A DNA stretch of 64,000 nucleotides from VXYL01 sp965116935 (lineage in GTDB: Bacteria; Pseudomonadota; Gammaproteobacteria; Pseudomonadales; Azotimanducaceae). The DNA is taken from NCBI GenBank assembly GCA_965116935.1, contig OZ220737.1:744001-808000 (forward strand). The letters are read 5' to 3'. The notes under the pieces are model-generated. The model was given only the letters and a program-made list of their open reading frames with translations, made no database searches and was not told the origin of the DNA. Within the stretch, counting starts at the first letter, position 1. Each line of letters starts with the position of its first letter. Shown piece by piece: positions 1 to 8,073 of this stretch. A program made the translations under genes and the position numbers.

Positions 1-199
1 CGCAGAACGAGTTCCAGAACTCGAGGTACACCACCGCGCCGCGATGGTCCTGGAGCGCAAGCATGTGCCCGGCCGAGAGCGCGGGCAGCTCGAACTCGGG
101 TGCCACGGAGCCGACCGCCGGCGGCGCGTCCTGCGCCCATGCCAGTGCAGCCGGAACCATGGCCAAGGCGACCAATCTGCAAGCTCTTCCCCGATCCAC
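1..199 (-). CDS. TlpA/ResA-like redoxin, N-terminal part (runs off left edge)
   Basis: Reading the minus strand from a GTG at 199-197 gives a short basic start, a hydrophobic stretch ending in A-L-A-W-A-Q (a plausible signal peptide), then APPAVGSVAPEFELPAL and VVYLEFWNSFC at the window edge. P-x-F-x-L followed by V-x-F-W-x-x-x-C is the entry to a thioredoxin fold as in TlpA, ResA and AhpC-type redoxins; the second cysteine would lie outside the window. The likely role is a secreted or membrane-anchored thiol-disulfide protein. An in-frame stop lies upstream at about 227-229. A TTG about 21 bases further upstream is an alternative start, and neither has a strong ribosome site. The family call rests on about 65 residues. 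Confidence 0.65.
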   Translation of the reverse strand, partial: MDRGRACRLVALAMVPAALAWAQDAPPAVGSVAPEFELPALSAGHMLALQDHRGAVVYLEFWNSFC

Positions 200-418
200 T
201 CTCAACAGGAGACTCAAAGCCGGACCCTAGTCGACAAAAGCCGGACATTCAGCCGGACGATGCTCAAGCGTCTCTCGCCGATCGCAAAGCCGGGACCAGG
301 AAAGACAAGGCGCGAATTGTGTGCGAACCGGGCGCGATCTTCAAGGCGCTCTGGGGCGTTTGTCTCACTCGGCCCTCGCCACGCCAAATCTCCTCGGGCA
401 AGGTCGTGTCCGGAGTTC

Positions 419-634
419 GGAGGGACGGCATTCTGCATTCCCTAGCAGTCTGTCGGACTTCGCCGTTTCGGCGGAGTTCGACAGAGTGGTAGGACGGCTT
501 GGGCTGGGGCAAGAAGCGTCGTCCGAAGGCAACGGTTCTTGTGGCGCTGGCGTACCGGCAGGTGCGCCATTCGCCTGCTGCCCCGAAAATGCGCCTAACG
601 GCGCATGGGGAAGGCAGGATGCCTTCCCTCCGAG
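419..634. repeat. R1 palindromic repeat pair, degenerate, with R3 inside
   Basis: Two R1 hairpin arms (419-443, degenerate, and 607-634) flank an R3 element at 492-550. This fills the gap between the redoxin start (199) and the SDR stop (659). No credible gene is seen in 200-658. Confidence 0.7.
492..550 (-). repeat. R3 dispersed repeat, copy 1
   Basis: About 58 bp, in inverse orientation to copies at 13609-13663 and 55181-55232. All share a GCGCCACAAGAACSG start, a TTGCC(C)AGCCCAAG core and CGTCC or a similar end. Function unknown. Confidence 0.75.
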
Positions 635-658
635 AACAGCCCGCCAGACCGACAACCC

Positions 659-1462
659 TCAGATCTTTGCCGCCACACCGCCGTCGATGTTGATGATCTC
701 CCCGGAAATAAACCGCGACTCGTTGCAGGACAGGAACAGCACGAGATTCGCCACGTCTTCCGGGTAGCCGGGGCCCTGCACGATTTGCGCGAAGTCGAAC
801 ATCCTCTTGAACACGTGCCGGGCGCCGTCCGGGTCGTTCATGGTGCCGCCGGTGGCGCCGGGAGTGATGATCTGGCCCGGGCGAACGCAGTTGACGCGGA
901 TGTTGTCGCGGCCGCCGACGCCGGCCATGTAGCGCGTGAGCGCGTCGACGCCGGCCTTGGCGGCGTAGTACGACGCCGACGTGGTGCCGAACTCCTCCTG
1001 CATGCGCGGGCTGAAGCCGCGCTGCGCCGCCAGCGACGACATGTTCACCACCGCACCGCCGCCGGACGCGACCAAATGCGGCCACACCGCCTGGCTCACA
1101 AAGAAGGTGCCGGTGAGATTGGTGTGGATGACGCGCAGCCATTCCTCGTTGGGCTCGTCCGGGAAACGGCTCCCGGCGCCGCCGCCGGCGTTGTTGAAGA
1201 GCACGTGGATCGCGCCATAGGTGTCGGCCGCCTGCGCCACCGCCTTGCGCACGGAGTCATCGTCGCCCACATCGCAAGAGATGAACGTCGCCTCGCCGCC
1301 GGCATCGCGCAGCGACTGCTCGACCGCCCGGCCTTGTTCCTCGCGCCGCGCCATGAGGATGACCTTGGCACCCTCTTGCACGAAAAGCTCCGCCGTGCCA
1401 GCACCGATACCGCTGTTGCCGCCGGTGATGACGGCCACCTTGCCCTTGAGCCGATCGCCCAT
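659..1462 (-). CDS. SDR-family NAD(P)-dependent oxidoreductase
   Basis: A 267-residue classical short-chain dehydrogenase/reductase. The dinucleotide-binding TGGNSGIG motif is at about residues 13-20, NNAGG near 90, a catalytic Ser in VVNMSSLA and the Tyr-Lys pair in SYYAAKAG. The C-terminal ISGEIINIDGG is typical of FabG-like enzymes. It should catalyse an NAD(P)H-dependent alcohol/ketone interconversion in the cytoplasm; the substrate cannot be read from sequence. Length is normal for the family. It stands alone: the DNA on both sides is repeats and pseudogene remnants. Confidence 0.9.
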   Translation of the reverse strand: MGDRLKGKVAVITGGNSGIGAGTAELFVQEGAKVILMARREEQGRAVEQSLRDAGGEATFISCDVGDDDSVRKAVAQAADTYGAIHVLFNNAGGGAGSRFPDEPNEEWLRVIHTNLTGTFFVSQAVWPHLVASGGGAVVNMSSLAAQRGFSPRMQEEFGTTSASYYAAKAGVDALTRYMAGVGGRDNIRVNCVRPGQIITPGATGGTMNDPDGARHVFKRMFDFAQIVQGPGYPEDVANLVLFLSCNESRFISGEIINIDGGVAAKI

Positions 1463-1490
1463 GTGTCCCTTCCCTCAGGATTGATCGGCC

Positions 1491-1560
1491 GAAAGTCTGT
1501 GCGAAACCGACTCCTGTTGCAAACCTACCCGTGCCACAGGCTTTTTTCGGGAGGGCCGGC
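1491..1560. repeat. 70-bp duplicated segment, copy A
   Basis: Begins GAAAGTCTGTGCGAA and ends TTTCGGGAGGGCCGGC. It matches 3790-3857 closely. In both places it lies upstream (plus sense) of phytanoyl-CoA dioxygenase 3'-end sequence, so the two belong to one duplicated block. Confidence 0.7.
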
Positions 1561-1566
1561 CGGGCA

Positions 1567-1781
1567 CGGTAGAGGTCAGGGAAAGTCGATCTTGCTCCCT
1601 TTCGCTTTCTCCGCCAGCGCCGCGTGGAACTCGAGGTCGTACTCGTCGAAGTCCCGTCTGCATGTGCGGGCGGCAGTAGGTGCCGAGCATCATCAGGCGC
1701 AGGCCATCATTCTTGCGCGGGAACGAGCCGTACCAAGTATGGTCGCCCCAGACCCATCGGCGCTTCCACCAGATGGCAGTC
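1567..1781 (-). pseudogene. Phytanoyl-CoA dioxygenase gene fragment with internal deletions
   Basis: This stretch is nearly identical to parts of the intact dioxygenase gene at 4084-5109. It starts at GTAGAGGTC (compare 4107) and runs through the 3' end of the gene. It then jumps across about 210 bp missing relative to 4192-4402, and continues with the segment encoding GDHTWYGSFPRKNDGLRLMM and CRPHMQT. A second small gap of about 11 bp near 1752 ends the similarity by about 1781. There is no start codon or full fold, so this is a decayed partial duplicate. Confidence 0.85.
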
Positions 1782-1841
1782 TGGCCCTGCGTCGACTGGC
1801 GGATGTAGAGACGACCACGTCGCCGCGAGCCCGCGTCAACG

Positions 1842-2010
1842 GTGCCGACATCCAACAAGGGCTTCGAGGAATCGGGCGGCGTTGGCGACGAGGTCATGGC
1901 CCCGGCGCTCATCGACCGCCTGCTGCACCAACTGCCACATCATCAACATCCGCGGCAACAGCAACCACCAGAACCTGCTCCGGGGCGGCGCCGAAGGGGA
2001 CGCGGAATGA
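1842..2010 (+). pseudogene. istB: istB (IS21-family helper ATPase) C-terminal remnant, frameshifted
   Basis: Plus-strand translation reads TSNKGFEESGGVGDEVMA then PALIDRLLHQ. After a frame change near 1926-1935 it continues CHIINIRGNSNHQNLL to a stop at 2008-2010. TSNK-x-F-E, the GDEV-x-A/L-x-DRLLHH block and H-I-x-N-I-x-G-x-S are the C-terminal blocks of IstB, the ATPase partner of IS21 transposases. The N-terminal ATPase part and istA are absent. The frame break and truncation show it is dead. Confidence 0.75.
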
Positions 2011-2497
2011 CGCCGCGCTCGCTGCACTGCGCTCGCTGCGCGCAACGCGCACAGGCCGTGGCGGCTGTCCGGAACGCCGTCAAAACCGCTCCGACGATGT
2101 CCCCGAAGGTGTGCAGTTTTAAGGTGCCATTGACAATCGATGTGTCGGGTTGGAGATTTGCGGGTCCGGCGAATCGTCGATTACAACGTCAGTATCCACC
2201 GGCGGTCCGCGCGTTGGGAAGCAGCGTTTTCGGCAGCGCCTGGCGGCCCGAGCAATGCTGACCCGATGTGACGCCTTCGGCGGGGCAGCAGCGGCAGCCG
2301 AGGCTGCGAGTCGAATCGGTCGGCATTGTCCGCTACGAACTGTCGCACGCCAAGACGAGGCCCGACGATTCGATGTTCCGCCGGAATCTACGGTGTGTCC
2401 AGACAGTCAGTAGCCCACCGACGCGCCTATGTTCTTGGGGTATGGACTTCGGTCGCCCGAAGCTCCCGCATTGCGGGAATCGCAGTCGCCTATGGTT
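2011..2497. other. Gene-poor stretch, no feature recognised
   Basis: Between the istB remnant and the cysteine-rich gene I see no convincing coding sequence. TGTGCAGTTTTAAGGTGCC at 2110-2128, followed by ATTGACA, may be the decayed end of the IS21-type element, but this is weak. Confidence 0.4.
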
Positions 2498-3355
2498 TTA
2501 GGCACCGCCCATGCAGCTATGGCTAGAGTCCTCGCAGTCTGAGAAACACCCTTCAGGTGCCGGAGTGCCGCCATTACACACACAGTTCCAAGAACAGTCT
2601 GCGGTGCAAGTACAGCGATTGCATATATTCCCGCACACCCCGAGGCGTTTGTTTAGCGGATTGATTTCACATATCGCTCGACTGAGATCGCAGGCGTTCA
2701 TCGCCATGTCAAAGCTCCTTTGGCAGCCTGAGGAGCCGCCGACGACGCACCGCGTAAGCGAATCGGCCAACGCGTCCGCCACGAGCTTCCGCGTCAGACG
2801 GTAGTCTGGCATGGTGAGCAACTCGTCCGCCGTATGCGGAGAGTCGCGGAACATCATCTCATCGAGGCCCTGCGCGACATGGACCCAAACCAAATCTCTA
2901 ACGGACGCGGACGGTCGCAGGGGCTCAAGCGCCTTGAGTTGGCCCTTGAGTTCAGCCCAGAGCTCCGCATCTCGGGCTTGGTCGACGGGTTCGCCTTGCC
3001 GAGGGGGGCCATACATCAATGCGGCAGAATCGGCCGCAAACTTATGCGAGAGCTGGAGTTCAGGGTGAAACAGAAGGAAGTTCTCCGCGGAAACGTGCAT
3101 TCCGTTGACCGCCATAAGGGCATATGCGCGTTCGGCCTCTACCCATGCCAGATCCGCCGCGGTCACGCCGGCGCTGATGAGCAGCGTCCTAAGTTCGTCA
3201 GTCTCATAGCTGATGCCGCTAGACTGTCGCAAATCGTCAGCGAATCCAGCCCAAATGGTATGTTGTGTCGCACCGTCTTCCGTCGACGGAGCCTGAGCAG
3301 CTGCCGTTGTTCCGATCAACAATGCCGCCGTTGCGGTAATCTTGCCGATGTCCAC
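2498..3355 (-). CDS. Secreted cysteine-rich protein of unknown function
   Basis: A 285-residue protein with a GTG start and a good AAGGAAAGG ribosome site. The N-terminus (MDIGKITATAALLIGTTAAA then QA) is a clear signal peptide. The middle, about residues 30-190, is mostly helical and matches nothing I know. From about 200 onward there are 14 cysteines, most packed as CGNICNRCTC, CSWNCVC, GCFSDC and SCMGGA, so the tail is probably disulfide-rich or metal-binding. GC content looks lower than in neighbouring genes, and it sits between mobile-element remnants, so recent acquisition is possible. No function is assigned. Confidence 0.75.
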   Translation of the reverse strand: MDIGKITATAALLIGTTAAAQAPSTEDGATQHTIWAGFADDLRQSSGISYETDELRTLLISAGVTAADLAWVEAERAYALMAVNGMHVSAENFLLFHPELQLSHKFAADSAALMYGPPRQGEPVDQARDAELWAELKGQLKALEPLRPSASVRDLVWVHVAQGLDEMMFRDSPHTADELLTMPDYRLTRKLVADALADSLTRCVVGGSSGCQRSFDMAMNACDLSRAICEINPLNKRLGVCGNICNRCTCTADCSWNCVCNGGTPAPEGCFSDCEDSSHSCMGGA

Positions 3356-3439
3356 TGTGACTGCCTTTCCTTTTCTTATCCTCTTGTCGACAACCTTACC
3401 ATGTCGAGACCGGCAAGAGTCTTGTCCAAAGAGAAGTGA

Positions 3440-3785
3440 GCCTGAAGGCGCGGTTGCGGGATCATCGGCGCGGGCGTCCGCCGTCGCGGCGCTTCGAGCG
3501 GCTAGCCCACATGTCGATCAGTCACCTCTACAGCCTGCGCCGGTCGGTCACCTAGCACCGCCGGCGGACGACGCCGGACCTGACCAAGGTGGTGGAGGCG
3601 GCCATCGGCGAACGGCGGCGGCCAGAGCCCGGACGGGCGCCTGGCTTCCTGCGCGTGGACACGGTTCACCAAGGCGAACTCGACGGACGCAGTACGAGTG
3701 CGGTCGGCGCCGTGGAGGTGACCTCGGAGCGCTTCCTGCTCCCGGTTCTGGAGCAAAAACGGCAGTCGTGCGCCGCTGGCGGGAT
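3440..3785 (+). pseudogene. Integrase-catalytic-type transposase remnant
   Basis: Plus-strand translation in shifting frames gives RFERLAHMSISHLYSLRRS, then a stop, then EPGRAPGFLRVDTVHQGELDG, AVEVTSERFLLPVLE and LEQKR. LRVDTVHQGD-x-DG followed by a V-T-x-x-x-x-LLPVLE block is the first part of the DDE/rve domain of IS3/IS481-like transposases, with the SVSHLYNLRRS-type linker before it. Stops and frame changes break the reading frame, and the rest of the catalytic domain is missing. Confidence 0.75.
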
Positions 3786-3789
3786 CGAT

Positions 3790-3857
3790 GAAAGTCTGTG
3801 CGAAGCCGACGCTGTTGCAGGCCTACCGTGCCTCAGGCCTTTTCGGGAGGGCCGGCT
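3790..3857. repeat. 70-bp duplicated segment, copy B
   Basis: Partner of 1491-1560. It directly follows the integrase remnant. Confidence 0.7.
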
Positions 3858-3890
3858 GCGCAAGGACTCGGGAACTGCCGGTGTGGGTAG

Positions 3891-4045
3891 GAGCCGTCTC
3901 GCGGGGAGGGGGCTGGTCGCACCTTCCGACCCTTGGTTTCTTCGCCTTCGGCAGGAGGAGCGTGACGGGCCCCCTCGCTCCGAGTCAGGGTGGGACCGCG
4001 CCATCCGGCCGGCACGTTGGTGTTGGCTCCGCTTCGCGTCGATGC
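3891..4045 (+). repeat. R6 about 155-bp direct repeat, copy 1
   Basis: Shares GTCTCGCGGGGA, CCCTTGGTTT, TCTTC-x-CCTTCGGC, GGAGGAGCGTGA and GGCACGTTGGTGTTG, in order and spacing, with 7405-7560. By eye about three quarters of positions agree. No coding frame is conserved that I can defend. Confidence 0.7.
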
Positions 4046-4083
4046 TCCGGGAGTCAGGAGCCGTCTCGCGGGAGGCGTGGCAC

Positions 4084-5109
4084 CTATCGACCAGCGCGGG
4101 CGCGGTAGAGGTCTGGAAAGTCGATCTTGCTCCCCTTCGCCTTCTCCGCCAGCGCCGCGTGGAACTCGAGGTCGTACTCGTCGAAGTCCCGGTGCGGGCG
4201 CAGTCGGATGCTGCCGGCGGCGGGTTTGTCGTCCATCAGGCTGAGGTAGCCGCCCGGCGGCGCCCCGTCTTTGGGCTTCTCGGGCCGCGGCGGCGATTTG
4301 CCGAACGGAAACGTGCCCTGCACATCCATCAGCCGGCCAAAGCGCAGCGGATTGCGGTCCAGCGCCTCTTGCGTGACCGTCTGTCGAAATGGCTCCTGGG
4401 TCTGCATGTGCGGGCGGCAGTACGTGCCGAGCATCATCAGGCGCAGGCCATCATTCTTGCGCGGAAAGGAGCCGTGCCAGGTGTGGTCGCCCCAGATGAT
4501 CATCGAGCCCATGGGCGCTTCCACCGGATGGCAGCGGTCGCCCCAGTATTCGGCCTCTTCCGGCGACGGCCAGCGGCGCCAGCGATGGCTGCCGGGGACG
4601 AAGCCCAGCGCGCCGTCGTCCTTGCTGTAGTCCGACAGGAGGTAGTTGAAGTTGGCCGTGTAGGGCTCCGGCGGGAACGTCGGCATCTCGAATTGCGCCC
4701 AATCGCAGTGGATGCCGGTGCGCGCCTCGCCCTGCCCCTTCAGCCAGCCGTCGCAGAGGCTGAGGATGCAGCCCGTGCCAAGCAGATACTGAACGAGGCC
4801 GAGCGCCGCCGGGTGCGTCATCATCGGCTCGAACACGGGATCGTCCCAGAGCATGAAGCGCATCAGTTCTTGGCCGTCGCGGAAGACGTCCGCAAGGCCC
4901 TCCTCGCCGCACTGCTTGCGCTCGCAGGCGACGCCGATGAGGGCGTCGCGGATGGCGCGGTGCTGTTCCGGCGGACCCACCGTGTCCGGCGGCAGCACCG
5001 TGAAACCGAAGGCTTCGAGTTCGGCGACGTGCTCGAGCAGGTCAAGCTGCTTCAGCTCGCGATAGAGCGGCGGGAGCGTCTTGGCCGAAGCCCAGTCCTC
5101 GATTTGCAT
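4084..5109 (-). CDS. Phytanoyl-CoA dioxygenase (PhyH) family protein
   Basis: A 341-residue Fe(II)/2-oxoglutarate-type dioxygenase. The iron-binding H-x-D is in GIHCDWAQF (about residues 175-183). The distal His is likely in IWGDHTWHGSFPRKND (about 232-247), and a following R-x-M block can bind 2-oxoglutarate. LLSDYSKDDGALGFVPGSH is the usual PhyH loop between them. The enzyme probably hydroxylates a small substrate that is not necessarily CoA-linked. A partial duplicate lies at 1567-1781. The gene is flanked by repeats on both sides and appears to be a single-gene unit. Confidence 0.88.
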   Translation of the reverse strand: MQIEDWASAKTLPPLYRELKQLDLLEHVAELEAFGFTVLPPDTVGPPEQHRAIRDALIGVACERKQCGEEGLADVFRDGQELMRFMLWDDPVFEPMMTHPAALGLVQYLLGTGCILSLCDGWLKGQGEARTGIHCDWAQFEMPTFPPEPYTANFNYLLSDYSKDDGALGFVPGSHRWRRWPSPEEAEYWGDRCHPVEAPMGSMIIWGDHTWHGSFPRKNDGLRLMMLGTYCRPHMQTQEPFRQTVTQEALDRNPLRFGRLMDVQGTFPFGKSPPRPEKPKDGAPPGGYLSLMDDKPAAGSIRLRPHRDFDEYDLEFHAALAEKAKGSKIDFPDLYRARAGR

Positions 5110-5124
5110 GGGCGACTCCGTGTT

Positions 5125-5208
5125 TAGCGCGCCCTCGCGGGCGCGTCGGCAGTTCGCTAAACGCGAACTGCTGGCCTTCGGGCTCGCACTCGCTCGCGCC
5201 TCCGGCTA
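5125..5208 (+). repeat. R5 dispersed repeat, copy 1
   Basis: GCGCGCCCTCGCGGGCGCG hairpin followed by AGTTCGCTAAACGCGAACT, a second inverted repeat, then CTGGCCTTCG and CTCGCACTCGCTCG. The same element occurs in reverse at 58086-58169 and partly at 28786-28850. Confidence 0.75.
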
Positions 5209-5291
5209 GGCGGAAAGAGCCGTATTCTACGGCGCTTACCTTCCAGCAAGCGACAATACACCGGCAGACAACATGGCATGGAGGACATCAC

Positions 5292-6299
5292 ATGGAGGTT
5301 CGCTCACGCATTCGCGGGCGCTTGGTTGCCGCCGTGGCTTTCGTGGTCGCCGCGCTGGCGCTTCAGGCGAGTGCCGACCAACAACGCCGCATCGAAACCG
5401 CCGCCGGCGAGCGGACGTTGCGCTTCGACTTTCCCGCCGTCCACGTCGGCATTGCCGAGTATCCCGACGGCCCCACCGGCGTCACCGTGCTGCGTTTCCC
5501 GGGCGGGGCATCCATGGCGGCAGACATCCGTGGCGGCTCGCCGGGCTTCGTCGGCGACTACGGCTTCGTCCATGCCGTGACCCTGGCTGGCGGCTCGCTC
5601 TTGGGCCTCGAAGCGGTTGCTGGCGTCGCTGCGGAACTCTTCGCCCAAGGCGGCTCGCAAGGTCGCTGGGATGCGATTCCGCTGGTCAGCGGCGGCATCG
5701 TTTACGACTTCGGCGGGCGCAACAACGGCATCTATCCCGACAAGCGCCTGGGGCGCGCCGCGCTCAACGCCGTGCGGGAGGGCATCGTGCCGCTAGGCCA
5801 GCGCGGTGCCGGCATCTCGGTCACGGTGGGCAACGGCTTCGCCTTCGACCGCGGCGAACCGGCCGGGCAAGGGGCAGCGTTCCGCGAAGTGGGCGGCGTC
5901 AAGTTCCTCGCCGTAGTGGTGCTGAACGCGCTCGGTGCCGTGTTCGACCGCAGCGGCCAGATCGTCCTCGGCCACAAGAACCCGGAGACCGGCGGGCGCT
6001 CTACCTACCCCGAGGAAATCGAACGCCTTGCCGGCGCGGCGCGGCCAGCGCCCGGCAACACGACCCTGACCGCCATCATCACCAACCAAACCATGCACCG
6101 CCAAGACCTCATCCAACTTGGGCGCCAAGTCCACGCCTCGATGGCAAGAGGCATTCAGCCCTTCCACACCAGAGACGACGGCGACATCCTCTGGGCCATC
6201 TCCACGAACGAGGTGGAAGAGTCGGCCTGGAGCAACATGGCATTGGGAGTGGTGGCCTCCGAGGTGGTCTGGGACGCAGTGCTCGAAGCCCGTCCCTGA
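5292..6299 (+). CDS. P1-family (S58, DmpA-like) peptidase, exported
   Basis: A 335-residue protein whose first about 28 residues (RRLVAAVAF-type hydrophobic stretch ending QASA) look like a signal peptide. The body matches the DmpA/L-aminopeptidase family: GVTVLRFPGGA, GFVHAVTLAGGSLLGLEA, SGGIVYDFGGR and APGNTTLTAIITN. In this family an internal Ser/Thr becomes the N-terminal nucleophile after self-cleavage; here Thr257 in GNTTL is the likely residue. Substrates would be N-terminal residues of peptides or amides, outside the cytoplasm if the signal is real. The aldo/keto reductase follows 88 bp downstream on the same strand. Confidence 0.88.
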   Translation: MEVRSRIRGRLVAAVAFVVAALALQASADQQRRIETAAGERTLRFDFPAVHVGIAEYPDGPTGVTVLRFPGGASMAADIRGGSPGFVGDYGFVHAVTLAGGSLLGLEAVAGVAAELFAQGGSQGRWDAIPLVSGGIVYDFGGRNNGIYPDKRLGRAALNAVREGIVPLGQRGAGISVTVGNGFAFDRGEPAGQGAAFREVGGVKFLAVVVLNALGAVFDRSGQIVLGHKNPETGGRSTYPEEIERLAGAARPAPGNTTLTAIITNQTMHRQDLIQLGRQVHASMARGIQPFHTRDDGDILWAISTNEVEESAWSNMALGVVASEVVWDAVLEARP

Positions 6300-6387
6300 T
6301 CCCCAGGTGGCACCCGTGGCCTACTACACTGCTACGATTCACGTGCATCAGCCATTTCTGCAGCGAAAGCTCCCCGGGGAGAACCAA

Positions 6388-7395
6388 ATGGAACACCGCA
6401 ACTTCGGCAACACCGACCTCTCTTGTTCCGCCGTCGGCTTCGGCACGTGGGAGATGGGCACCACCCAATACGGGGAGATCGACATCCACCAGGCCGTGCG
6501 GGCGGTGGAGATGGCAGTGGATTACGGCATCACGCTGTTTGACACTGCCGAGGTCTATGGGCCGTTTACGTCGGAGGAGCTTCTCGCTCGAGGGCTCGGC
6601 GCAAGTCGCAAGGATGTCGTACTCGTAACCAAGGTCGGCTTCGCCTATCGCGATGACCCAGACGCCAGAGGCCCAGCTGCGGTCGCCGGCCGCGATGCCT
6701 CGCCCGCCCACATCACCGAGCACACCGAAGGCTGCCTGAAGCGCCTCGACACCGACTACCTCGACCTCCTCCTCATTCACTGGCCGGACCACAAAACCCC
6801 GCACGAAGACACCATCGCCGCCCTCGAAGCCATGAAGGAGGCCGGCAAGATCCGCCACTACGGCGTCTCCAACTACGACGTACCGATGATGGCCGAGTGC
6901 GAACGCCACGGTCACCTGACGGCAAATCAGGTGGGATACCACATGTTCGACCGCCGCATGGAGGCCGCGGTGCTGCCCTATTGCCGAGACCAAGGCATCG
7001 GCTACATGGCCTACGGCAGTCTCGGCTTTGGGCTCTTAACCGGCGCCTTCACCCCAGACACCACCTTCGTCGACTGGGACTGGCGCAGCAGCGGCAAGGC
7101 TTTCGGCCTGCCCCTGTTCGAGCGCGAGCACTTCCTGAAGGAGCTCAAAGTGGTGGAACGCCTGCGCGAGTTTGCCGCCGACAGCGGCCACTCGGTGGCA
7201 CAACTCGCCATCGCTTGGCTGCTCGGCAATCGCGCAGTCACGGTGGGGCTTGTGGGAATGAGGAACGAGACGGAGCTCGAGGAAAACGTCGCCGCCGCCG
7301 ACTGGCGCTTGAGCCAAGCCGACCTCGCCACCATCGACTCCTTCTTCGAGGAGGAAGGGGTACCAACCTACGTGGACGCCAAACAAGCAGCGTGA
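6388..7395 (+). CDS. Aldo/keto reductase
   Basis: A 335-residue NADPH-dependent aldo/keto reductase. The catalytic tetrad is visible: Asp and Tyr in LFDTAEVYG (about residues 49-57), Lys in VLVTKVGF and His in LLLIHWPD. GVSNY and GLVGMRNETELEENV near the C-terminus bind substrate and NADPH. The ATG at 6388 is chosen because it follows a GGGGAGAACC ribosome site and starts exactly at the family N-terminus (MEHRNFGNTDLSCSAVGFGT). Upstream in-frame codons lie inside the peptidase gene. The substrate is unknown. Confidence 0.92.
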   Translation: MEHRNFGNTDLSCSAVGFGTWEMGTTQYGEIDIHQAVRAVEMAVDYGITLFDTAEVYGPFTSEELLARGLGASRKDVVLVTKVGFAYRDDPDARGPAAVAGRDASPAHITEHTEGCLKRLDTDYLDLLLIHWPDHKTPHEDTIAALEAMKEAGKIRHYGVSNYDVPMMAECERHGHLTANQVGYHMFDRRMEAAVLPYCRDQGIGYMAYGSLGFGLLTGAFTPDTTFVDWDWRSSGKAFGLPLFEREHFLKELKVVERLREFAADSGHSVAQLAIAWLLGNRAVTVGLVGMRNETELEENVAAADWRLSQADLATIDSFFEEEGVPTYVDAKQAA

Positions 7396-7404
7396 GGCTC
7401 GTGC

Positions 7405-7560
7405 GGGCCCGTCTCGCGGGGAAAAGGCTGGTTGCAGCTTCGGGCCCTTGGTTTTCTTCACCTTCGGCGGGAGGAGCGTGAGGGGTCCCCGCTCCGAAGC
7501 ACTTCACACGGCGCCATCCCGCCGGCACGTTGGTGTTGACTCGGCTTCGAGACACATCCC
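7405..7560 (+). repeat. R6 about 155-bp direct repeat, copy 2
   Basis: Second copy of the element at 3891-4045, same orientation. It lies between the ends of the convergent aldo/keto reductase and dehydrogenase small-subunit genes. Confidence 0.7.
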
Positions 7561-7600
7561 ACGGGCCAAGGGCCCGGCGTTCTTCTACAGCCCAGCTTCC

Positions 7601-8056
7601 TCAGGGCGCGTCGCCGCGCCAGTTCGTCGGGTTCGCGAGCACCGGGTCGAGCAGCGACAGGTCTCCCGGTTCCACCGTGTTTCCCCTTGGGAACGGCGGT
7701 CCGGCACCCACGCCGATGCTGGCGAGCACTCGTGCATCTTGGTAGTAGCAGCCATACACCTCGGCCAGCAGCCGCCCGAACGATTCCGGCTCGGCTTCGC
7801 TGAACGCCTGCAGCCGCTCGCAGCGTGCTGCTAGCGCCTCGGCCACGAAGCCGTCGTCAAAGCGAGCGAGGATTTCGCCCAGTTCCGGCAGGAAGTCGTT
7901 GGCGCTCCGCGCCATATAGCCGGCGAGGTCAAGTTCCTTCGCGCTCGGCATAGCGCCGTCGTCGCTCGCCGGCACCAGCGTGTCCGCGAGTGCCCCCAAG
8001 ATGTCGCGCTGCGCGTCCGTGAGCGGCGCGTCCGAAACAATCAGTCTGTCGTTCAT
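7601..8056 (-). CDS. Gluconate 2-dehydrogenase subunit 3-like protein
   Basis: A 151-residue protein with the family N-terminus LTDAQRDILGALADTLVPA, followed by a conserved LxGYM-type helix. It is the small partner subunit of membrane-linked GMC dehydrogenases. The start ATG at 8056 lies 17 bp after the stop of the GMC gene at 8074 and has a GACGAGG ribosome site, so the two are co-transcribed. Family members often carry a Tat signal; none is visible here, so export, if any, must depend on the partner. The call rests on the N-terminal pattern and on the neighbour. Confidence 0.75.
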   Translation of the reverse strand: MNDRLIVSDAPLTDAQRDILGALADTLVPASDDGAMPSAKELDLAGYMARSANDFLPELGEILARFDDGFVAEALAARCERLQAFSEAEPESFGRLLAEVYGCYYQDARVLASIGVGAGPPFPRGNTVEPGDLSLLDPVLANPTNWRGDAP

Positions 8057-8073
8057 CGCCTCGTCAATCGCCG

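Noticed and set aside
605..2122. Long plus-strand open frame of about 500 codons
   Set aside because: It runs antisense to the SDR gene and through pseudogene remnants, has Arg/His/Ala-rich composition and no family pattern. High GC content produces such frames.
3589..5127. Long plus-strand frame over the dioxygenase
   Set aside because: Antisense shadow of the minus-strand dioxygenase; only its first part overlaps real (decayed) transposase sequence.
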